Shown here in pieces: positions 43,356-51,021 of a stretch of 64,000 bases of DNA. The DNA lies in contig JABZKU010000003.1 in NCBI GenBank assembly GCA_015257125.1, positions 1 to 64,000 on the forward strand, written 5' to 3'. Under the pieces are notes generated by a model. That model made no database searches. It saw only the letters and a program-made list of their open reading frames with translations, and had not been told where the DNA came from. Numbering within the stretch: position 1 is the first letter of the stretch; each line of letters starts with the position of its first letter. The stretch is from Prevotellaceae bacterium (lineage in GTDB: Bacteria > Bacteroidota > Bacteroidia > Bacteroidales > Bacteroidaceae). The translations under genes were made by a program, and so were the position numbers.

Positions 43356-44267
43356 ATGAAACCCACTCTTTTCCTGCTCGCTGCCGGTATGGGCAGCCGC
43401 TACGGTGGCCTCAAGCAACTCGACACGCTCGGCCCCCAAGGACAAACCATCATGGACTACTCGATCTACGACGCCATCAACGCCGGCTTCGGTAAGCTCG
43501 TGTTTGTCATCCGCAAAGACTTCGAAGACGACTTCCGCAAGATCGTCCTCACCAAATACCAAGACAAGATTCCCTGCGAACTCGTCTTCCAATCGCTCGA
43601 CGCACTTCCCGAAGGTTTCACCTGCCCCGCAGACCGTCAAAAGCCCTGGGGTACAAACCACGCTGTGATGATGGGACAAGACGTGATCAAAGAACCCTTC
43701 GCCGTGCTCAACTGCGACGACTTCTACGATCGCGACGCCTTCCAAGTGATGGGCAAATTCCTCTCTTCGCTCCCCGAAGGCAGCACCGGCCGCTATGCCA
43801 TGGTTGGTTTCCGCGTAGGCAACACCCTCTCTGAGAGCGGTACCGTAAGCCGCGGTGTGTGCGAGGTCGACGAAAAGAACCTTCTCACTTCGGTAGTTGA
43901 ACGCACCAAGATCGAACGCCACGACGGCACGGTTCAGTACCTCAACGAAAACGAAGAGTGGGTTTCGATCCCCGACACCACCCCCGTTTCGATGAACTTC
44001 TGGGGCTTCACCCCCGACTACTTCGCTCACTCCAACGAGTTCTTCAAGGCATTCCTCTCCGATCCCAAGAACATCGAGAACCTCAAGAGCGAATTCTTCA
44101 TCCCCCTCATGGTCGACCACCTCATCCGCAAGGGGCAAGCCACTTGCGAGGTACTCGACACCACTTCCAAGTGGTTCGGCGTCACCTATCCCGAAGATCG
44201 TCCCGAAGTAGTGGCCAAGTTCGCCAAACTCGGTGCCGATGGTGTTTACCCCGAAAAGATGTTCTAA
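43356..44267 (+). CDS. Sugar nucleotidyltransferase family protein
   Basis: A 303-residue NTP-transferase-fold protein. The nucleotide-binding loop is LLAAGMGSRYGGLKQLD at residues about 6-22, and the metal Asp pair is in FAVLNCDDFYDRDAF. The family joins a sugar 1-phosphate to an NTP to make an NDP-sugar, but this long Bacteroidetes branch (with NFWGFTPDYFAH in the middle) is uncharacterised as far as I know. It could act on the product of a NahK/AmgK-type kinase such as the one at 1276-2367 (inference). Strongly biased codons suggest good expression. Monocistronic. Confidence 0.82.
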   Translation: MKPTLFLLAAGMGSRYGGLKQLDTLGPQGQTIMDYSIYDAINAGFGKLVFVIRKDFEDDFRKIVLTKYQDKIPCELVFQSLDALPEGFTCPADRQKPWGTNHAVMMGQDVIKEPFAVLNCDDFYDRDAFQVMGKFLSSLPEGSTGRYAMVGFRVGNTLSESGTVSRGVCEVDEKNLLTSVVERTKIERHDGTVQYLNENEEWVSIPDTTPVSMNFWGFTPDYFAHSNEFFKAFLSDPKNIENLKSEFFIPLMVDHLIRKGQATCEVLDTTSKWFGVTYPEDRPEVVAKFAKLGADGVYPEKMF

Positions 44268-44309
44268 TCCCCGCTTCGGATTAATCCTTATTCATCTCCA
44301 AAGACAATT

Positions 44310-44345
44310 TGAGCGAGATATCATCCTCCGATGGTATCTCGCTCA
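44310..44345 (+). terminator. Terminator after nucleotidyltransferase gene
   Basis: 11-base perfect arms (TGAGCGAGATA and complement) are followed by TTCTTTTTC. Confidence 0.8.
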
Positions 44346-44581
44346 TTCTTTTTCGGTTCAAGCATACAAGCGACCTCATTGCATTGAAAAACAAGGCTTT
44401 CTCCTAAAATCGTAGAACAAGGGTTTGCTACTTCCTGCGCATTTTGAAAATATCCTCTCGGCAGGACATGCCCCACAAGCCTACCCACTTTCATCACCTT
44501 ATCCCTTGGCCGATCAACCTTCAATTTGACTTCAAGAACATCGCCTATTAAACCCTCGCGTGTAAAATTATCACACAAACA

Positions 44582-44613
44582 TTTGCTATTATACCACAAA
44601 ACCACTACTTTTG
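44582..44613 (+). promoter_or_regulatory. Promoter of DUF4846 gene
   Basis: TTTG (44582-44585), 20-bp spacer, TACTTTTG (44606-44613). The leader to the ATG at 44770 is about 150 bases. The rest of the 44346-44769 gap holds no convincing gene. Confidence 0.65.
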
Positions 44614-44769
44614 CCGCATCAATTAACCGCTCAGACCAAAAACACGAACAAACGGTAAGCACTTCTAATTGGCGCCTTGCCTACCCTTCTCCTCTAAGTT
44701 TCAAACTTCATCGTACCCATTGAGGCGAGGGATTCAAAAATAGAAATAACCTAATCAAAACTATACACT

Positions 44770-45549
44770 ATGAAGATCGCAAAACGAATCCTCTTCACCT
44801 TCCTTATCCTCCTCCTTGTCCTCGGAGGAACAGGTCTCTGGCTATTATTCGGTAGCCGCACGAGCAACCCCAAGAATTATGCACACATTGGCGAAATCCC
44901 CACGCCAAGCGGTTATGAACGCGTCGTCGGCACCAACCCCGGCTACACCCAATTCTTGCGTGCCCTGCCCCTGAAACCCAAAGGCAGCAAGGTACACCTT
45001 TACACGGGTGGCAAGGCCTTCTTTCAGCCCATGAACTATGCTGTGGTCGACCTTCCCCTCCTGTCCAATGCCGAACAGTGCGCCGATGCTTGCATGCGTT
45101 TGAGAGCGGAATACTTCTATCAGACCGGGCAATACAACAATATCCAATTTCAAGACGTCAACGGCCACACCCTACGCTATCGCGGTGGTGCATCGCGAGA
45201 AGCCTTGCACCGCTATCTTCGCCACCTCTATGGCGTCGCCAGCACCTTCTCCCTCTCTCGCGCAATGCAGCCCCGCACATTGGCCGAAATCCAACCGGGC
45301 GATGTCTTTGTCTACCCCGGCAAAGGTCAATTTCTCGGTCACGCCGTCCTCGTCGTGGACGTCGCTGTCAACAAGGACGGGAAAAAGACCTTTCTCCTCG
45401 CCGAGGGCAACACCCCCGCCTGCGACATTCATCTCATCCGCAACTTAGAAAACCCATTTCGCTCCCCGTGGTTCATGACCGACGGCAGCGAGAAGAGATT
45501 CCTCTTATCGCTCACCCCCTTCAAAGCAACAGACTTGAGGCATAATTGA
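44770..45549 (+). CDS. DUF4846 protein, membrane-anchored
   Basis: A 259-residue protein with an N-terminal membrane anchor or uncleaved signal (about 8-28, ILFTFLILLLVLGGTGLWLL). The outer part has IPTPSGYERVVGTNPGYTQF, then LRALPLKPKG and later QCADACMRLRAEYFYQTGQY, GDVFVYPGKGQFLGHAVLVV and LLAEGNTPACDIHLI, which match the DUF4846 family. The GHAVLVVD stretch recalls a papain-like or NlpC-like His strand, but no catalytic set can be assigned. Function unknown. It is the last core gene before the AT-rich island. Confidence 0.78.
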   Translation: MKIAKRILFTFLILLLVLGGTGLWLLFGSRTSNPKNYAHIGEIPTPSGYERVVGTNPGYTQFLRALPLKPKGSKVHLYTGGKAFFQPMNYAVVDLPLLSNAEQCADACMRLRAEYFYQTGQYNNIQFQDVNGHTLRYRGGASREALHRYLRHLYGVASTFSLSRAMQPRTLAEIQPGDVFVYPGKGQFLGHAVLVVDVAVNKDGKKTFLLAEGNTPACDIHLIRNLENPFRSPWFMTDGSEKRFLLSLTPFKATDLRHN

Positions 45550-45599
45550 GCAAGAACTCCTTATCACATAGAATCGTAATACCCTATTGAGCACAAAAA

Positions 45600-45640
45600 G
45601 CCGGTATTCTTTGTTTTATCGTTGAACAAAGAATACCGGC
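45600..45640. terminator. Hairpin ending the DUF4435 operon / DUF4846 gene
   Basis: 16-base perfect arms (45600-45615 and 45625-45640) with an A-run on the left, giving a U-run for minus-strand RNA. It sits between the convergent DUF4846 gene and the putative defence operon. Confidence 0.75.
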
Positions 45641-45770
45641 ATTACATATTTACGACAATCAGCTGTCACCGTACCTTTGACAAACTTCCACGTCTAAACG
45701 ATTAAACGTCAGACGAAACTCTACCAGAGTACAGTAATCACATATTTTTTAAAACACCTCAATCAGACAC

Positions 45771-46658
45771 CTAGGGAAACATTGTGTCAAGTTTAAAACG
45801 AGTTGCAGCTGGGACAGTAATACCACTATAATTGTACAAGAGACAATCCACTTGCTTATTGTTTATTTGACTCTTACACGCAAGATTTCCAGACTTGGGG
45901 CATTTCAGAATTGTTCTCTTTTTTTTACGACGAATTCTTGCTATCATAAAAGGCCTAAGCACCATATTCCACAAAGTATGCCCATTGGTCAGCCTCCATA
46001 CATTTTTTTTATCACATCCCAGTTGCTTCAACACACTCTTATATATAGCTGAATTGTGCTTGTAGATCTCAATGTTTTGAGATAAGTCCCGGTCTTTTCT
46101 ATAGGATTTCACAAAGTCATCAAAAATACCCGAATTGACTTCTTTGTTAATATTATATTTTTGGAGTGTTATCCGGTACTCCTTCGCGACAATCTCATTT
46201 TTAACCTTCATTAAACACAGATAATAAAGAAACAAATCCCATGTCGCTTCAGAAAAGCCTTCCAGAACTGACATACAACCCATATTCTGTAACAACACAT
46301 TTTCAACAGAATACCACGTCGTATTAACTACAAAAGGATCACTCCTTACTCTTTTATGATTAGGCGATATATCAAGAATCAAGTCAAAATCAGCATCAAC
46401 AGCAATGACCTTATTTCTACAAAGGCCTTTCATTGATAACAGTACATCTTTTCCATTACCTCCATTAGGATTCACCGACTTATTCGTAACCACGCTTATG
46501 TCGTACTTTCTCTGATATGGCTTAACCGCCTCTTGCCAAAACATGACGTCATTATCGCCCTCAACATACATTTGAACACGAATTCGACTTGGATCATGCC
46601 CGAAAAACGCTGTTGCATTTATCCAATCACCTGTTACATTCTCACTCAAATCGCTCAT
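45771..46658 (-). CDS. DUF4435 (Toprim-like) protein, AriB-like
   Basis: A 295-residue protein. RVQMYVEGDNDVMFWQEAV (about 27-45) carries the Toprim Glu and VIAVDADFDLIL (about 83-94) the acidic DxD, the layout of DUF4435 proteins. In PARIS defence systems the DUF4435 protein AriB is the toxic nuclease effector, released by the ATPase AriA. The C-terminal third is basic (RIRRKKKRTILK). ATG at 46658 is 1 base past the ATPase TGA stop, so translation is coupled; a TTG 9 bases upstream is also in frame. Codons are AT-rich (AAA, AAT, TTA), unlike neighbouring core genes, indicating horizontal transfer. The family call is good; the defence role is inference. Confidence 0.82.
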   Translation of the reverse strand: MSDLSENVTGDWINATAFFGHDPSRIRVQMYVEGDNDVMFWQEAVKPYQRKYDISVVTNKSVNPNGGNGKDVLLSMKGLCRNKVIAVDADFDLILDISPNHKRVRSDPFVVNTTWYSVENVLLQNMGCMSVLEGFSEATWDLFLYYLCLMKVKNEIVAKEYRITLQKYNINKEVNSGIFDDFVKSYRKDRDLSQNIEIYKHNSAIYKSVLKQLGCDKKNVWRLTNGHTLWNMVLRPFMIARIRRKKKRTILKCPKSGNLACKSQINNKQVDCLLYNYSGITVPAATRFKLDTMFP

Positions 46659-46659
46659 A

Positions 46660-47643
46660 TCAATCAACGTTAGTCATCAGTGTTGATATATTGGTCACCA
46701 ATTGTTCCCATCCATCTATTATTACACCTGGAGAATGAGTAGCTAATATAAGCTGACAATTTGGATTCAGTCTATTCAAGCTTTGCAACAGCTTACGCTG
46801 CCAATCTATATGCATTGAAATTTCTGGTTCATCCATAATTAAGATACTCTCTCTCTTTCGCTGAAGCAATACAGTTAGCATTACAATGAGAAACTGCTTT
46901 TCTCCAGAAGACAATTTTTTATTGTCTTCCAACACCTCTCCATGCAATTTAAACCGCAATTTACTTTGCTCTGCATCAACCTCCTTTTGTGTATTTTCAA
47001 AAGCTTCATTCACAATCTCTATAAACAAGTCATTCTCCGAATATATGCTTCTCATATCCCTCAATTCAACTTTACCAGTAGACATTATGGTGTCACTCAA
47101 TTGTTTCGAAAGATCTGAAAGATAGTAAGCATATTCACTCTCTAATTTTTTCAACTGCTCATCAAGCGCACTAACATTTTCATTTTTAGTTGGGACATCA
47201 AAAGTTGCAATTACATTATAATTCCGATTTTGTCTGTATTCGCTTGTGGGAACATTATTGCCATTCTTACTGATGACAATAATTCTAGCACTTATACTAT
47301 GATCAGCCAGCTTCTTATCATCTTTACCATCTATATCAGCACTTATCTTTATTGCTAGTTCATTAAGCAGTTTATCTGATTCTGCTTCCCTCTTCAATCG
47401 CAAGAGATTGTCACTAAAACTTCGGTATTTAATATTTACGTCATCACACATCTGCATTGAAACACTTTTCACCCCAAGATCTTCCGGAATATAATCTGGC
47501 TCACAAAGTGCTGCTATAATCTTCAACAGGGTTGTCTTATACGATCCATTGTCTCCGGATAAAATATTTACACCTTTGCGAAGTTTCCACTTAAGGTTGT
47601 ACTTACCATACAACCCCTCTATCTTAATTTCCTTTATCTTCAT
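46660..47643 (-). CDS. Small ABC/AAA-type ATPase, AriA-like
   Basis: A 327-residue ABC-class ATPase related to the AAA_15/OLD group. The P-loop region is NILSGDNGSYKTTLLKII: the Gly normally before Lys is Tyr. A short coiled coil (about 155-190, ALDEQLKKLESEYAYYLSDL) replaces the long arms of SMC proteins. Signature motif is KKLSSGEKQFLIVML, Walker B is SILIMDEPEISMH and the switch His is in LATHSPGVII. It is compact for the family. With the DUF4435 gene it resembles the AriA-AriB pair. A good ribosome-binding site (AAAGGTGAGG) precedes its ATG, 17 bp after the upstream gene. Confidence 0.85.
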   Translation of the reverse strand: MKIKEIKIEGLYGKYNLKWKLRKGVNILSGDNGSYKTTLLKIIAALCEPDYIPEDLGVKSVSMQMCDDVNIKYRSFSDNLLRLKREAESDKLLNELAIKISADIDGKDDKKLADHSISARIIVISKNGNNVPTSEYRQNRNYNVIATFDVPTKNENVSALDEQLKKLESEYAYYLSDLSKQLSDTIMSTGKVELRDMRSIYSENDLFIEIVNEAFENTQKEVDAEQSKLRFKLHGEVLEDNKKLSSGEKQFLIVMLTVLLQRKRESILIMDEPEISMHIDWQRKLLQSLNRLNPNCQLILATHSPGVIIDGWEQLVTNISTLMTNVD

Positions 47644-47660
47644 TGCCTCACCTTTTATTA

Positions 47661-48182
47661 CTAATCTTCCGGATCTTGAAACATCACAAGTTGATTAGCA
47701 TCATTTCTTATCTTTTTACCTTCCATGGTTTCAGTGTAGTTATCATCATATCCATGGCCATAGACAACTAAAACTTTGTACCCGTTATGTAGTGGGTTTT
47801 CATTTTCGTCAAATGTCTCTTCAAACTGAAGTTTACAATCAATATACGAACCTGTTCGGAAAACGATTTCTGCATTCTGCGCCTCAGTTTTAAATTGACC
47901 TGCCATCATTTCAAAGTTTACATCTTGCCCCTTATAGTTACCTTTCCACTTTATAGACTTTCCCTTTACTATTACAGGACTCACAATATACATTTTAGCA
48001 TGATCCACAATTTTAGTCTCGGGTATAAATGCTTCAATATAATCAGAAAACGAAGCGGAATCTACTCTAAAATCAGCTTTCTCTAGATTGTCAAATTCAT
48101 TGTGCTTAAAACAAACAGCTTTTACTTCCTTGCAAGTGGACAATTGTTTAAAGTATTCAGTTCTTGCCTTCCTAAAATACAA
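47661..48182 (-). CDS. Unknown protein, C-terminal part of an amber-split gene
   Basis: A 173-residue frame of unknown family. It starts with TTG only and has no ribosome-binding site; the preceding codons in the same frame are CAT and the TAG stop of the upstream frame. This makes it most likely the second part of one gene of about 307 codons covering 47661-48584. The sequence is a beta-rich domain (YIVSPVIVKGKSIKWKGNYK, then FRTGSYIDCKLQFEETFDEN and YKVLVVYGHGYDDNY) ending ANQLVMFQDPED. The next Met is about residue 64, too deep to be a natural start. If translation needs readthrough, the system may be off or regulated. I assign no function. Confidence 0.6.
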   Translation of the reverse strand: MYFRKARTEYFKQLSTCKEVKAVCFKHNEFDNLEKADFRVDSASFSDYIEAFIPETKIVDHAKMYIVSPVIVKGKSIKWKGNYKGQDVNFEMMAGQFKTEAQNAEIVFRTGSYIDCKLQFEETFDENENPLHNGYKVLVVYGHGYDDNYTETMEGKKIRNDANQLVMFQDPED

Positions 48183-48185
48183 ATG

Positions 48186-48584
48186 CTAATTAAGTCTATC
48201 AAGCAGCTCTTCATTTATACCGTACTGCTCAACTACATCCTTGATTTTTTCAGTTTCGTATACTGAGAGACCTTTGAAAAAATCTTCCATCCGAACTATT
48301 TTCCTTTCAAAAAACAATCTACGGAATGCAAGAACAAGGATATAGCGAAGCCATTCTGTTTCTTTTGTTTCGCCCATAACAAACCAATACATTTTAATAA
48401 TACTACCTTGTCCCAAAGAACCAGTCAGCAAGTCGTTTTGCACTCCGAGAACGTTAGAAACATAGTTCAAAGCCTTGATACAACACAATGAAGATGCGGC
48501 CTCTACTTTTGCACTCATTGCGTTAATTGGAGTCTCGTTCAGTTCATAGCGAAGCATAAACTTATCATCTTGTACTCTTTGCAT
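48186..48584 (-). CDS. Unknown protein, N-terminal part of an amber-split gene, first gene of putative defence operon
   Basis: A 132-residue frame beginning MQRVQDDKFMLRYELNETPI at an ATG with a -7 element (TATCTTTG on the minus strand, 48665-48658) about 75 bp upstream. It is helical, with LGQGSIIKMYWFVMGETKET and YILVLAFRRLFFERKIVRME, and ends ELLDRLN at TAG (48188-48186). The frame then continues open as CAT TTG TAT and encodes the next 174 codons, so TAG looks like a nonsense codon inside a longer gene. Base composition is AT-rich as in the rest of the operon. Family not recognised. Confidence 0.65.
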   Translation of the reverse strand: MQRVQDDKFMLRYELNETPINAMSAKVEAASSLCCIKALNYVSNVLGVQNDLLTGSLGQGSIIKMYWFVMGETKETEWLRYILVLAFRRLFFERKIVRMEDFFKGLSVYETEKIKDVVEQYGINEELLDRLN

Positions 48585-48657
48585 CTACCGTAATATTTTC
48601 ATTCGAGGTTTTCTTGCACGAATAATTTAAATCGGACAATTTAATTTGATTCTGGTG

Positions 48658-48665
48658 CAAAGATA
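48658..48665 (-). promoter_or_regulatory. -7 element of putative defence operon
   Basis: The minus strand reads TATCTTTG, a perfect TAnnTTTG, giving a leader of roughly 65-70 bases to the ATG at 48584. No strong -33 is visible. Confidence 0.5.
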
Positions 48666-48874
48666 CATCTTTCATTATTACCCCAATTATTTTACTGAGT
48701 TATTTTTTGATGGTATTGCCCGATATCAAGTGGCTTAGCAAATAAGTAGAGCAGACAAACAAGGCTCAAAGTAATTTCCACATAAAAAAGGCAAAGCCCT
48801 ATTGTCATAAATGCAAGAACCATTCAAGCACCGAACTTCAAAAAATCAGCCCCGAAAGCTTTTGGAAGTCGTCT

Positions 48875-49444
48875 ACTTTCTCACGAAACACCACAACTAT
48901 TTTTGGAAACACGGGAAGCGAATCAATATACGAAACCACTTTTTCCACCCATGTACATCCCGCCAAATCTCGCGCGGGCGTATACACGCGCGCATCCGGC
49001 GATTTTCGAATTTTGTGTTCACCTCTTCACCTACACTACATAAAACTCTGTACGTAAATGGGTTAAGTGTGAAGGATTCACCCCCATTTTTCCTTCACCC
49101 TTGCCTTCACCGAAGGTTTTGGGAGTTTATACACTATGCACATTTCATGCGAAACAAAGTGACTTAGCGGCCACTGTGCGGAACGAGGGCGGGGACGGGA
49201 TGGAAAGATCGGGGAGGAGGAAAATAAGGTGAACAAAGGGTGAAGGAAAAGGAGAGGTGAAGGCTTCACTCCTAAAGTATTACAAATCAAGGAGTTGACA
49301 GCAAACGGAGGAAAACTAAACCTTCACCCACAACTCACTCAGGATCAAAAGGTTGCAAGGGAAAGGTGAAGAGGTGAAGGTTGTTTTTCGAAAACAGCGG
49401 ATGCGCACGCGCGCGAGAAAAGGCGGCTGAAAAGTGAGAAAAGT
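48875..49444. repeat. Nested long inverted-repeat region, TTCACC/GGTGAA-rich, non-coding
   Basis: Several complementary pairs are nested around one centre near 49165. Perfect 15-mers pair 49018-49032 with 49364-49378 and 49088-49102 with 49236-49250. Looser pairs join ACTTTCTCAC (48875-48884) with GTGAGAAAAGT (49434-49444), and the CGCGCGCATCCG/TCGAA stretch (about 48988-49010) with TCGAA...CGGATGCGC (about 49388-49408). Open frames here are not protein-like. It could be a decayed palindromic mobile element or a large structured RNA. The whole 48585-49500 stretch has no recognisable gene. Confidence 0.6.
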
Positions 49445-49505
49445 GCGCAGGTTTCCACGAATAGGCCACAGGTTTGTTTTTCACGTCCGCGGCCGGAAAC
49501 AAAAA

Positions 49506-49537
49506 CGCCCCTCTGCTCGTCACGGAGCAGAGGGGCG
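49506..49537 (-). terminator. Terminator of pepD operon
   Basis: 13-base perfect arms (CGCCCCTCTGCTC and complement) with an A-run on the left (U-run for minus-strand RNA), 24 bp beyond the pepD stop. Confidence 0.85.
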
Positions 49538-49560
49538 CAGTGTATGAAAAAGCCGGGGCT

Positions 49561-51021
49561 TTACTTCTTGGGCGTGCGTGCCAAGGTTTCGAGTACCAAA
49601 CGCCAGTACTTATCCACCGAGGGGATGAAGCAACGCTCGTTGGGCGTGTGGGGCGACTCGAGGGTAGGCCCGAAGGAAACGACGTCCATATTGGGGCAGT
49701 GGCTCAAAATCACCGAGCACTCCAAACCGGCGTGAACGACCTGCACCTTCGCGGGTTCGCCGAAGAGGTCTTGGTAAACCGATTCCATGAGTTCCACGAT
49801 TTCGCTCTTGGGCGAGGGCTGCCATGCGGGATAAGCACCGTCGGTTTCCACCTTCATGCCGGCCATCGAGAAGCAGGCTTCGAGGGTGTCGACACAGTTT
49901 TGGCGCATCGAGTCGCGGCTCGAACGCACGAGGACTTTGAAGAAGGCATGGCCGTCGACGATCTCGACGATGGCCAAGTTGCTCGACGTTTCGACGATGG
50001 TGGGGAGGTGGGGGATGAAGCGCAGCACGCCGTTGTGGCAAGCGAGGAGCGAGTCGACGAGGTTGTCTTGAATCTCTTCGGGCACCAAGGTGGCGGGCAG
50101 GGGCACTTCGGTCACTTCGATTTTGAGGTTGGGCTCCACGATGCCGTATTCCTCGAAGAGGTCGCGCTGCCATTCGGTTTCCACCGTTTCTTTGAGCGCA
50201 GCCACGTTCTCAGCGGGGAGGGTAAGCACAGCTTCGGCCTCGCGGGGGATGGCATTACGCATGTTGCCGCCCTTCCATTCGGCCAAACGCGCCTCGAAGT
50301 TGGCAATGGCGTCGGCCACCACGCGAGCGAGGTTCTTGTTGGCGTTGGCGCGTCCCTCGTTGATCTGCAAACCGGAGTGTCCGCCGCGCAGACCGTAGAG
50401 CGAGATGCGCACCGCCTTGTCGTCGGCTTCGGGGGCTACGGGCTTGAATTCGAGTTCGGCGGTGAGGTTGATGCCACCGGCCGATCCGACCATGAGTTCG
50501 CCGTGCGTTTCGTTGTCGAGGTTGAGGAGAATGTCGCCTTTGAGGAGGCCGTCTTCCATGTGTTCCACGCCGTACATGGTGGTTTCCTCGTCGGAGGTCA
50601 TGAAGGCCTCGAGGGGACCGTGGCAGAGGCTGTCATCTTCGAAGATGGCCATGATGGTGGCGATGGCCATGCCGTCGTCGGCACCGAGGGTGGTGTTGCG
50701 TGCACGCACCCAGTCGCCGTCGATCCACGTTTCGATGGGATCGGTTTCGAAGTTGTGGGGCGAGTCGGGCGTCTTCTGCGGCACCATGTCGATGTGACCT
50801 TGGAGCGTCACGACCTTGCGGTCTTCCATGCCGGGCGATGCGGGCTTGTACATCAAGATGTTGCCGGCATTGTCGAGACGGGCGTCGAGGTTGCGTTCTT
50901 TCGCCCAGTCGAGGAGGAACTGTTGGATTTTTTCGAGGTGTCCGGAGGGACGGGGCACTTGCGTGAGCAGGTGGAAGTTGCGCCAGAGGGCTTCCGGCTG
51001 AAGTTTCAAAATTTCGCTCAT
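49561..51021 (-). CDS. pepD: Aminoacyl-histidine dipeptidase (cytosol non-specific dipeptidase)
   Basis: A 486-residue M20 metallopeptidase that cleaves dipeptides such as Xaa-His. Zinc-site motifs are VTLQGHIDMVPQKT (His, Asp), NTTLGADDGMAIATI (Asp) and MTSDEETTMYGVEH (Glu pair), with HAGLECSVI near the C-terminus. The N-terminus EALWRNFHLLTQVPRPSGHL is the PepD hallmark. Length fits the family. Its ATG overlaps the stop of the flippase-like gene by 4 bases. Cytosolic dipeptide use fits with the periplasmic DPP III in this genome. Confidence 0.93.
   Translation of the reverse strand: MSEILKLQPEALWRNFHLLTQVPRPSGHLEKIQQFLLDWAKERNLDARLDNAGNILMYKPASPGMEDRKVVTLQGHIDMVPQKTPDSPHNFETDPIETWIDGDWVRARNTTLGADDGMAIATIMAIFEDDSLCHGPLEAFMTSDEETTMYGVEHMEDGLLKGDILLNLDNETHGELMVGSAGGINLTAELEFKPVAPEADDKAVRISLYGLRGGHSGLQINEGRANANKNLARVVADAIANFEARLAEWKGGNMRNAIPREAEAVLTLPAENVAALKETVETEWQRDLFEEYGIVEPNLKIEVTEVPLPATLVPEEIQDNLVDSLLACHNGVLRFIPHLPTIVETSSNLAIVEIVDGHAFFKVLVRSSRDSMRQNCVDTLEACFSMAGMKVETDGAYPAWQPSPKSEIVELMESVYQDLFGEPAKVQVVHAGLECSVILSHCPNMDVVSFGPTLESPHTPNERCFIPSVDKYWRLVLETLARTPKK

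Noticed and set aside
44321..44662. 113-codon minus-strand frame
   Set aside because: It overlaps the terminator of the nucleotidyltransferase gene and the promoter of the DUF4846 gene, and no domain is visible.
47661..48584. Retron or toxin-antitoxin interpretation of the operon
   Set aside because: No reverse-transcriptase motif (such as YxDD) and no recognisable toxin or antitoxin fold is visible in the two parts of the first gene, so only the ATPase/DUF4435 comparison is kept.
48811..49167. 118-codon frame in the inverted-repeat region
   Set aside because: Composition is His/Phe/Arg-rich and unlike a folded protein. The underlying DNA is explained by nested repeats, and the frame crosses repeat arms.
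48990..49400. CRISPR array suspected from repeated TTCACC units
   Set aside because: The units are irregular in length and spacing and mostly face each other as inverted repeats. There are no constant direct repeats with unique spacers and no cas genes.
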